Assembly: GCA_041674345.1 (NCBI GenBank) | Contig: JBAYVY010000221.1 | Span: forward strand, 1 to 6,414 | Direction: 5' to 3' | DNA length: 6,414 bases | Source of the DNA: JBAYVY01 sp041674345 | GTDB taxonomy: Bacteria; Planctomycetota; Phycisphaerae; Phycisphaerales; Zrk34 | Program-made: the position numbers and the translations under genes | In this document: positions 1 through 4,198 of the stretch, piece by piece | Layout of the letters: the number at the start of each line of letters is the position of its first letter | Numbering within the stretch: the stretch's first letter is position 1 | Notes under the pieces: generated by a model | Told to the model about the DNA's origin: nothing | Seen by the model: the letters and a program-made list of their open reading frames with translations, nothing else | Databases searched by the model: none

Positions 1-738
1 CAGCCGATTTTCTCGCTGGAAAGCGGGGAAGCGACGGGATTTGAAGCGGTGATTCGCTGGCCCGACGCGAATCGCGGGATGGTGCCGCCGCATCGCTTTT
101 TGCCGATCGCGCAGGAAATGGGACTCGGCGTGCCGATGGGCCGGTGGGTGTTGACCGAGGCGTGCGCGCACTGGCGCGCCTGGCAGCCGCGAATCACCAG
201 CCGGTGCGCCGTGACGCCGCTGACGCTGCATGTGAATCTGTTCTGCGAACAGTTGATCGCGGATCAGATGGTGGGGTTGATCGCCGAGACGCTGCGTGAC
301 GTGGGTATGCCGGCTTCGGCGCTGATGCTCGAAATACCCAAGACGATATTCACCCGTCCCGAAGCGCCGGCCATGCGGGCGTTGCGGCAGATTCAGCAAT
401 TGGGTGTGGGGCTGGCGGTGGACAATTTCGGTTTCGGCTCCGGTTCGATGACGCACCTGCACGATCTGCCGCTGCGACAAGTCAAAATGTCCGCGGCGCT
501 GGTGCATGACATGGCCAACCGCCTGGAGTATGCCGCGCTGGTCCAGGCCACGATCACCCTCGCCCATTCGCTGGGCCTGACGGTCGTCGCGGCGGGCATC
601 GAAACCGAATCGCAGCTGATGCAGTTGCAGACGCTCAATTGTGATCTGGGCCAGGGCTTTTATTTCGCCCCGGCGTTGTCCAGCGAAGAAGCCGCGGCCT
701 TCACGCTCAAACAGCAGTCGCTGGTCCAGTCCGCCTGA
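1..738 (+). CDS. C-terminal EAL domain of a c-di-GMP signalling protein, 5'-truncated by the window edge, probably catalytically degenerate
   Basis: The frame is open from base 1, so the visible 245 residues are the end of a longer protein whose N-terminal domains lie outside the window. EAL domains hydrolyse or bind cyclic di-GMP. The fold is complete: the EAL motif reads EAV (residues 15-17, then IRW), followed by a FLPIAQ helix, VNLF (Asn79), LEIPKT (Glu111), VDNFG (Asp141), VKMS (Lys162), VVAAGIET and GQGFYF (Gln218). Several catalytic positions are changed from the family pattern. The second Asp of DDFG is Asn142, the Asp of the KxD motif is Ser164, and the first Glu of AEGVE is Ala198. 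From family knowledge, loss of the second Asp and of the AEGVE Glu usually abolishes phosphodiesterase activity, so I infer a c-di-GMP sensor or protein-interaction domain. It converges on the STAS gene, with only 26 bases between the stop codons. Codons end mainly in G. Confidence 0.9.
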   Translation, partial: QPIFSLESGEATGFEAVIRWPDANRGMVPPHRFLPIAQEMGLGVPMGRWVLTEACAHWRAWQPRITSRCAVTPLTLHVNLFCEQLIADQMVGLIAETLRDVGMPASALMLEIPKTIFTRPEAPAMRALRQIQQLGVGLAVDNFGFGSGSMTHLHDLPLRQVKMSAALVHDMANRLEYAALVQATITLAHSLGLTVVAAGIETESQLMQLQTLNCDLGQGFYFAPALSSEEAAAFTLKQQSLVQSA

Positions 739-743
739 CCCCC

Positions 744-763
744 GGAAGCAAGAGGTTGCTTTC
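744..763. terminator. Possible bidirectional terminator hairpin between convergent genes
   Basis: AAGCAA (746-751) and TTGCTT (756-761) pair around the loop GAGG. The stem extends by one G-T wobble and one G-C pair to 744 and 763. The hairpin lies exactly between the EAL stop codon and the STAS stop codon. Only a short T-rich stretch follows on the + strand and none on the - strand, so the case rests on position and stem alone. Confidence 0.4.
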
Positions 764-764
764 T

Positions 765-1100
765 TCACGCCAGTGCTTCATCGACCGTCGCATGGAGCTC
801 GAGCAGCGCATCGAGCCGCGCCCGCTGTAATGCTTCGAGGACCAGCGGGCCGACCCCGGCGAGCTTCACCTTGCCGCCCTGCCTGGCGATGTCGCGGTTG
901 ATCGCCACCAGCAACCCCATGCCCAGCGATGCGAGGAACGACAGGTTGGCCATGTCGATCACCACCCGTTTCGGATGCTGGGCGGTGATTCGCATGAACT
1001 GCATCTGCATATGGTCGATTTGATCCACCGAAGCCGCTCCGTCGAGTTGCACGATCACCGCCCCGTCGCGCGTGGAACTGTTCACCGTCAGATTCGCCAT
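765..1100 (-). CDS. STAS-domain protein, anti-sigma factor antagonist-like
   Basis: This is a small single-domain protein of 111 residues, the usual size of SpoIIAA/RsbV-type anti-anti-sigma factors. These bind and are phosphorylated by anti-sigma kinases in a partner-switching cascade in the cytoplasm. The sequence shows the STAS core: VVIDMANLSFLASLGMGLL (about residues 46-64), then GGKVKLAGV and a C-terminal LDALLELHATVDEAL. The residue aligned with the phosphorylated Ser of SpoIIAA is kept (Ser58). The preceding Asp is Ala57 and the following Ser is Leu59, so phosphorylation is plausible but not certain. The start at 1100 is chosen because AGGAAG lies seven bases upstream; a TTG at 1145 would lack this support and would add residues outside the fold. 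No kinase or phosphatase partner is visible here. It is divergent from the GNAT gene and convergent with the EAL gene. Confidence 0.87.
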   Translation of the reverse strand: MANLTVNSSTRDGAVIVQLDGAASVDQIDHMQMQFMRITAQHPKRVVIDMANLSFLASLGMGLLVAINRDIARQGGKVKLAGVGPLVLEALQRARLDALLELHATVDEALA

Positions 1101-1115
1101 GACTGTGCTTCCTGC

Positions 1116-1128
1116 GAAAATGGTTTTC
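1116..1128 (-). repeat. Short AT-rich hairpin in the STAS 5' leader
   Basis: GAAAA (1116-1120) and TTTTC (1124-1128) pair around a three-base loop. It lies 16 bases upstream of the STAS start, just before the Shine-Dalgarno in transcript order. It may influence translation or be coincidental. Confidence 0.3.
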
Positions 1129-1140
1129 AAATCGACCTGA

Positions 1141-1163
1141 AACAATCATAACCGTGGATTGTT
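1141..1163. promoter_or_regulatory. Perfect dyad, candidate operator in the divergent STAS/GNAT spacer
   Basis: AACAATC (1141-1147) and GATTGTT (1157-1163) are perfect inverted 7-mers separated by nine bases. The arm centres are 16 bases apart, a geometry used by dimeric helix-turn-helix regulators. The left arm overlaps the candidate STAS -10, so binding there would be expected to repress the STAS gene. No regulator gene is visible in the window. Confidence 0.4.
1145..1150 (-). promoter_or_regulatory. Candidate -10 element for the STAS gene
   Basis: On the - strand these bases read TATGAT, five of six matches to the sigma-70 -10 consensus, about 44 bases upstream of the STAS start. No convincing -35 hexamer lies at the usual distance, so this may be an activated promoter or a chance match. 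Confidence 0.35.
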
Positions 1164-1241
1164 AGCGATGGGTTAAGCTCGATCTCGCATCCGGCCGCCT
1201 TGCCTTGGGGCGCGCCCAGCGCATCCCGCGTTGCCTTGCGG

Positions 1242-1247
1242 TAGGAT
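1242..1247 (+). promoter_or_regulatory. TAGGAT: -10-like hexamer or Shine-Dalgarno of the GNAT gene
   Basis: TAGGAT lies exactly seven bases before the ATG at 1255. It can be read as a -10 hexamer (four of six matches) that would give a nearly leaderless transcript, the same layout as at 4186-4191. Its AGGA core (1243-1246) can equally be a Shine-Dalgarno eight bases from the start. The sequence alone does not decide between them. Confidence 0.3.
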
Positions 1248-1254
1248 GCGGGAC

Positions 1255-2157
1255 ATGCGGATACGACGGGTTCAGCCGAGCGAGAGGCCGCCGGCGTTGG
1301 GGCGGCTGGTGATGGGGACGGGCGTGTTGAGCGACGCGCAGCAGCGCAAGCTCGATCAGTACGCCGAGCAGATGGGTTTTGACTATCGGCATCTGTGGGG
1401 CGCGTTTGATGATGAGACGGGGATCGCGGCGGCGACGTTGCTGGTGCCCCGGCCGGGCCGAACCGCGATGCTGTTTCATTCGCCGGTCAAGCGTCACGAC
1501 CAGGCGGAAGCGTTGGTGCCGGTGATCGACGCGGCCTGCGAGGCGATGCCCGCCGATGAGGCGACGATGGCGCAGGCGCTGCTGAACACCGGCGAGGAAC
1601 TGGAACAGTGGATGCTCGAACAGGCGTCGTTTGATCGTCTGGCGGTGCTGGAATACATGCAGACCCACGTGCCGGGGACAATGCGGGATTCGCCGATGCC
1701 CGACGGCGTGGCGCTGATCGCTTACGACCCGGCGCATCGTCCGCTGTTCACGCGGGCATTGGACGCCAGTTACGAACAGACGCTGGATTGTCCGGGCCTG
1801 CGCGGGTTGCGTGCGACCGAAGACGTGCTGATCGGTCATCAGGCGACGGGGGTGTTCGATCCGTCGCTGTGGCACGTGGCGGTCAGCGGGGGGCAGGCGG
1901 TGGGTGTGATGTTGCTCAACCAGGTACCGGAGCAAACGCTGGTGGAGTTGGTGTATCTGGGCATCTCGCCGTCGGCGCGCGGCAAGGGTCTGGCGATGGC
2001 GCTGATGCAACATGGCCTGTGGCTTTGCGCGCGGCGCGGGATGAGCATGATGTCGCTGGCGGTGGATGAGGGCAACACGCCGGCGATGAAGTTGTACCGG
2101 CGGCTGGGCTTCGCGCGCACGGCGCGCAAACTGGCGATGGTTCGGCGACTGAGGTGA
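1255..2157 (+). CDS. GNAT-family N-acetyltransferase, apparent double-GNAT protein
   Basis: This 300-residue cytoplasmic protein is expected to transfer an acyl group from acyl-CoA to an amine; the substrate cannot be read from the sequence. The C-terminal half (about 150-300) is a clear GNAT domain: LVYLGISPS strand, the CoA-pyrophosphate loop ARGKGLA (241-247, matching R-x-x-G-x-A), and the terminal block NTPAMKLYRRLGF with the usual general-acid Tyr at 281. The N-terminal half (about 1-140) has GNAT-like strand and helix spacing and ends in a LEQASFDRLAVLEYM stretch resembling the last helix-strand of a GNAT. It lacks the R/Q-x-x-G-x-G/A loop, so it is probably a degenerate first GNAT unit. 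The ATG at 1255 is preferred because of AGGA eight bases upstream; an ATG at 1246 and a TTG at 1231 are alternatives. Codons are strongly G-ending (32 of the first 50). A heptamer array begins directly after the stop. Confidence 0.88.
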   Translation: MRIRRVQPSERPPALGRLVMGTGVLSDAQQRKLDQYAEQMGFDYRHLWGAFDDETGIAAATLLVPRPGRTAMLFHSPVKRHDQAEALVPVIDAACEAMPADEATMAQALLNTGEELEQWMLEQASFDRLAVLEYMQTHVPGTMRDSPMPDGVALIAYDPAHRPLFTRALDASYEQTLDCPGLRGLRATEDVLIGHQATGVFDPSLWHVAVSGGQAVGVMLLNQVPEQTLVELVYLGISPSARGKGLAMALMQHGLWLCARRGMSMMSLAVDEGNTPAMKLYRRLGFARTARKLAMVRRLR

Positions 2158-2213
2158 GCGTCCCGCGTCCCGCGTTCTGCGTCCTACGGCGTGCGGCGTG
2201 CGGTGTGAACGCT
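2158..2213 (+). repeat. Heptamer tandem array downstream of the GNAT gene
   Basis: Starting at the first base after the stop codon, the sequence divides into 7-bp units. The first four follow GCGTYCY (GCGTCCC, GCGTCCC, GCGTTCT, GCGTCCT). The next three follow RCGGYGT (ACGGCGT, GCGGCGT, GCGGTGT), and GAACGCT is a decayed eighth unit. The phase holds over about 50 bases without indels. Its function is unknown; the last units form the 5' arm of the adjacent hairpin. Confidence 0.7.
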
Positions 2214-2228
2214 TTGCCGCAAGCCGCA
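2192..2228 (+). terminator. Strong hairpin after the GNAT gene, possible terminator without a U-tract
   Basis: Bases 2192-2203 pair with 2217-2228: GCGG (2193-2196) with CCGC (2224-2227), and GCGG (2200-2203) with CCGC (2217-2220), with T-A and C-G pairs between them. There is one G-A mismatch (2198/2222) and an 11-13 base loop. It is GC-rich and stable and lies 35 bases past the stop codon. No run of T follows, so intrinsic termination is uncertain. It may instead protect the transcript or insulate the DnaA-box region that starts at 2245. Confidence 0.45.
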
Positions 2229-2244
2229 CCATCCTACCGACGGG

Positions 2245-2253
2245 TTATCCACA
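2245..2253 (+). promoter_or_regulatory. Perfect DnaA box
   Basis: TTATCCACA is an exact match to the consensus high-affinity DnaA-binding nonamer. It lies about 370 bases upstream of the dnaA start, in AT-richer DNA. Confidence 0.75.
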
Positions 2254-2278
2254 ATTTCTTCGTCGCGTGGGGTGTGAT

Positions 2279-2287
2279 GGTGGACAA
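2279..2287 (-). promoter_or_regulatory. Weak DnaA-box-like nonamer
   Basis: On the - strand this reads TTGTCCACC, two mismatches from TTATCCACA. It is directly followed on the + strand by an A8 tract (2286-2293, overlapping by two bases). Listed because it lies between the two better boxes. Confidence 0.25.
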
Positions 2288-2336
2288 AAAAAACTTTCGG
2301 TGTTCAAGTGATTGTTATTGCAGCGTTAGATTCACG

Positions 2337-2345
2337 TGTGGAAAA
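2337..2345 (-). promoter_or_regulatory. DnaA box with one mismatch, opposite orientation
   Basis: On the - strand this reads TTTTCCACA, a nonamer that fits the TTWTNCACA consensus and is used as a DnaA box in other bacteria. It faces the perfect box at 2245 across about 80 bases of AT-rich DNA and runs into an A8 tract at 2342-2349. Confidence 0.6.
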
Positions 2346-2350
2346 AAAAC

Positions 2351-2355
2351 GGAGG
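2351..2355 (+). promoter_or_regulatory. Orphan GGAGG Shine-Dalgarno-like motif
   Basis: GGAGG is the best Shine-Dalgarno match in the gene-free stretch, but no standard gene follows. Nine bases on, a TTG at 2365 opens a 35-codon frame ending at 2472. Eight bases on, an ATT at 2364 opens a 25-codon frame ending at 2441. Both are short with rare starts, so a coding role is unproven, and the motif may be accidental. Confidence 0.2.
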
Positions 2356-2364
2356 AATAGACCA

Positions 2365-2392
2365 TTGACGCCGAAGATTTGCGGATTATGCT
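2365..2392 (+). promoter_or_regulatory. Candidate sigma-70 promoter of dnaA
   Basis: TTGACG (2365-2370, five of six to TTGACA) and TATGCT (2387-2392, four of six to TATAAT) are separated by 16 bases. Transcription would begin near 2399 and give a leader of about 220 bases before the dnaA start. The DnaA box at 2337-2345 lies 20 bases upstream, well placed for control by DnaA itself. Confidence 0.45.
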
Positions 2393-2448
2393 TGTGCTTC
2401 AGACGGTCAAGGATGATCGCATCGGGGAACGCGGCGGTTGAATGCGTG

Positions 2449-2485
2449 ACGAGTCAGCAGGGGATGCGTTGAGCCGGTGACTCGT
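2449..2485 (+). repeat. Hairpin in the dnaA leader
   Basis: ACGAGTCA (2449-2456) and TGACTCGT (2478-2485) are perfect inverted 8-mers with a 21-base loop. If the promoter at 2365-2392 is real, this lies in the untranslated leader. Confidence 0.45.
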
Positions 2486-2539
2486 GACGTTGACCGAATG
2501 AGAATGACCCAATTCTGGATGGAGCCGGATCAGTTGTGA

Positions 2540-2566
2540 CGCCCCTGGGTGCGGAACCCTGGGGCG
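2540..2566 (+). repeat. Strong GC-rich hairpin in the dnaA leader
   Basis: Bases 2540-2550 pair with 2556-2566 around the five-base loop GCGGA, with a single T-T mismatch in an 11-base stem. It ends 53 bases before the dnaA start. No U-tract follows, so it is not an ordinary intrinsic terminator. A role in attenuation, transcript stability or protein binding is possible. Confidence 0.5.
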
Positions 2567-2606
2567 CGGTTGATTTGCCGGTCCTGAGTTGTGTTTGCAA
2601 ATGATC

Positions 2607-2612
2607 AAGGGG
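2607..2612 (+). promoter_or_regulatory. Ribosome binding site that fixes the dnaA start
   Basis: AAGGGG lies one base before the GTG at 2614 but seven bases before the GTG at 2620. The spacing therefore favours the second GTG as the initiation codon. Confidence 0.65.
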
Positions 2613-2619
2613 TGTGCCA

Positions 2620-4077
2620 GTGACCACCGCTTTTGTGGAAGATATCCGTGCGCGCCTGACCGAACGATTGATCGAATCGGTCGGCCCCCGGAAGTATAAA
2701 ATGTGGTTCGGCGAAACGACGCTCGATTGCGACGGGCAATCCGTGCAACTGCACACGCCCAATCGCTTCGTCGCCGACTGGATCGGTCGCCACTTCACGA
2801 CGAATCTGCGTCAGGCCGCCGCGGAGGAACTGGGCATCGACACGCAGGTGCGAGTCACCATCGACGCATCGCCCGCCTCTGACGATTTGCAGACCGGCAC
2901 CAAGCCGGGGCAGAGCGAGTCTTTTTCGGGGGCGAGCGCCGCCCCGGGTTCCGCCGCGCAGGTCGCGCAGGTTCAACAACCCGTCCGGCCCGCCGCGCCC
3001 CAGCCGTCCGCCGGCGTGTTGCGATACGATCTGAACGACTACATCGTCGGTCCCAACAACCAACTGGCCTATTCCTCCGTCTGCCGGCTGGCCGAGGGAG
3101 CCGAGCACACCCTTCGCACGCTCTTCGTCCACGGCGGTTGCGGCCTGGGCAAAACGCACCTGCTCCAAGGCCTGTGCCGGCGATACACCGCCATGCACCC
3201 GGCCAAGGCCGTGCGATACACCACCGCCGAGCAGTTCACCAACGAATACATCCAGGCCGTGCGCAACAACTCGCTGACCCGCTTCCGCGCCCCGTTGCGC
3301 CGACTCGATCTGCTGGCGATCGACGATGTTCACTTCATGGCCAACAAGCCCTCAACGCAGGCCGAGTTCCTTCACACCTTCGAGCACATCGACCTGCACG
3401 GCGCGAAGCTGGTGATGGCCAGCGATTCACATCCCAAACTCATCGAGCAATTCAGCGACGCGCTGGTCAGCCGCATGGTCGGCGGAATGGTCGTGCGGGT
3501 CGATGCGCCCGACGCTTCGACCCGCCGCAAAATCATCGTGTCGTTGGCGCAACGTCAGAATCTGACGCTGCATGAATCCGTGATACCCGTGCTGGCGGAT
3601 CGGTCGGGCGGGTCGGTACGCGAGATCGAGGGAATGCTCACGACGCTCAAGGCGTTGGCGGCGATGGAACGCCCGGCCGATCTACTGGACGCGCCCATCG
3701 GCCACGCACTGGTCGAGCGCCTGTGGGGCGCATCAGGGAAGATGCGCCCCGCCAGGCCCATTCGTCTGCCCCGCATCCTCGCCGTCGTCTGCGAACAGGT
3801 CGGCGTCGAAGAGCGCGACGTTCTGGCCGCCGGTCGTCACAAGCAGGTCGTCCTCGCCCGCTCCCTGGTCGCCTATCTGGCGCGTCAGTGGACCACGATG
3901 AGCTTCCCCGACATCGCCCGACAAATGCACCGCCCCAATCATTCCACCATCGTCACCGCCGTGCATCGCATCGAAGCGCAGATCAAAGCCGACGAGCCGG
4001 TGACGATTCCCTCCGACGATCAACCGACCACGCTGGGGCGGCTGATCGAACGGATCAAGCATCGCGTGGGGGAATGA
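2620..4077 (+). CDS. dnaA: Chromosomal replication initiator protein DnaA
   Basis: DnaA is the AAA+ ATPase that binds origin boxes, forms a filament and opens the duplex for helicase loading. The 485 residues match the family length. Domain I is residues 1-82 (KMWF, then PNRFVADWI); a Ser/Ala/Pro/Gln-rich linker spans about 83-133. The AAA+ domain (about 134-350) has Walker A GGCGLGKT (172-179), Walker B LLAIDD (231-236), a sensor-1 region ending ASD (267-269), the box VII arginine in SRM (Arg285) and sensor-2 Arg334 in VREIEG. Domain IV (about 378-460) has VVLARSLVAYLARQ and the signature MHRPNHSTIVTAVHRI. The signature departs from the usual FGGRDHTTV: the His is kept, Asp is Asn440, the first Thr is Ser442, and the glycines are replaced. 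The Arg of the usual ARPRQ basic loop aligns with Leu412. It could still be the housekeeping DnaA of a divergent clade, or a second paralogue. DnaA boxes upstream suggest autoregulation. dnaN is not adjacent downstream. Confidence 0.96.
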   Translation: MTTAFVEDIRARLTERLIESVGPRKYKMWFGETTLDCDGQSVQLHTPNRFVADWIGRHFTTNLRQAAAEELGIDTQVRVTIDASPASDDLQTGTKPGQSESFSGASAAPGSAAQVAQVQQPVRPAAPQPSAGVLRYDLNDYIVGPNNQLAYSSVCRLAEGAEHTLRTLFVHGGCGLGKTHLLQGLCRRYTAMHPAKAVRYTTAEQFTNEYIQAVRNNSLTRFRAPLRRLDLLAIDDVHFMANKPSTQAEFLHTFEHIDLHGAKLVMASDSHPKLIEQFSDALVSRMVGGMVVRVDAPDASTRRKIIVSLAQRQNLTLHESVIPVLADRSGGSVREIEGMLTTLKALAAMERPADLLDAPIGHALVERLWGASGKMRPARPIRLPRILAVVCEQVGVEERDVLAAGRHKQVVLARSLVAYLARQWTTMSFPDIARQMHRPNHSTIVTAVHRIEAQIKADEPVTIPSDDQPTTLGRLIERIKHRVGE

Positions 4078-4080
4078 TGT

Positions 4081-4171
4081 TCGATGTGCCATGCGCCATG
4101 TAATTCCAAGCCCGGTCATGCCGTTTTCGGCTTGGCCGGGATCGCTCCTCACATCGCACATCGCACATTTC
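4081..4171. repeat. Palindromic intergenic element with heptamer arms between dnaA and the HEAT gene
   Basis: Three 7-bp units (TCGATGT, GCCATGC, GCCATGT; 4081-4101) face three inverted units (ACATCGC, ACATCGC, ACATTTC; 4151-4171). Read on the other strand, the right arm is GAAATGT, GCGATGT, GCGATGT, so both arms follow a GCSATGY-like unit and match at 15 of 21 positions in register. Shifted by one unit, CGATGTGC (4082-4089) pairs perfectly with 4156-4163. The centre holds a separate hairpin. It starts three bases after the dnaA stop. Confidence 0.6.
4106..4135 (+). terminator. Central hairpin of the dnaA/HEAT spacer, possible terminator
   Basis: CCAAGCC (4106-4112) pairs perfectly with GGCTTGG (4129-4135). 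Inside it, CGG (4113-4115) can pair with CCG (4121-4123). An alternative fold pairs CCCGG (4111-4115) with CCGGG (4136-4140). No U-tract follows, so termination is possible but not shown. Confidence 0.35.
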
Positions 4172-4185
4172 TTCTCCCATCCCGT

Positions 4186-4191
4186 TACAAT
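4186..4191 (+). promoter_or_regulatory. Candidate -10 element implying a leaderless HEAT-gene transcript
   Basis: TACAAT matches the -10 consensus at five of six positions and ends seven bases before the ATG at 4199. Transcription would therefore start at or next to the first base of the start codon. This fits the lack of any Shine-Dalgarno in the pyrimidine-rich DNA before the gene. No good -35 is visible. Confidence 0.45.
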
Positions 4192-4198
4192 ACCCCCC

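Larger units (their letters stand above)
2245..2350. other. Candidate oriC or dnaA autoregulatory region
   Basis: This segment holds a perfect DnaA box, a one-mismatch inverted box and a weak box. The DNA between them is visibly poorer in GC than the genes, with two A8 tracts (2286-2293 and 2342-2349). It is upstream of dnaA, a classic location for oriC or for boxes through which DnaA represses its own gene. Two good boxes are few for a full origin, and no run of DnaA-trio-like triplets after a box was convincing. I therefore regard autoregulation as at least as likely. Confidence 0.45.

Noticed and set aside
1162..2232. A 356-codon open frame on the - strand opposite the GNAT gene
   Set aside because: Its Arg/His/Pro/Gln-heavy composition is typical of an antisense GC-rich frame, while the + strand carries clear GNAT motifs.
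2253..2276. DnaA-trio motif after the perfect DnaA box
   Set aside because: Only about two triplets fit next to the box before GC-rich sequence breaks the pattern, too few to claim an unwinding element.
2154..2360. A 68-codon + strand frame after the GNAT gene
   Set aside because: It overlaps the GNAT stop, runs through the heptamer array and the DnaA boxes, has no Shine-Dalgarno, and its composition is not protein-like.
2490..2520. Second dnaA promoter starting with TTGACC at 2490
   Set aside because: The -35-like hexamer is good but no acceptable -10 occurs at 15-19 bases.
3138..3575. A 145-codon + strand frame inside dnaA
   Set aside because: It is an out-of-frame reading of the conserved AAA+ region with Arg/His/Pro-rich low-complexity composition.
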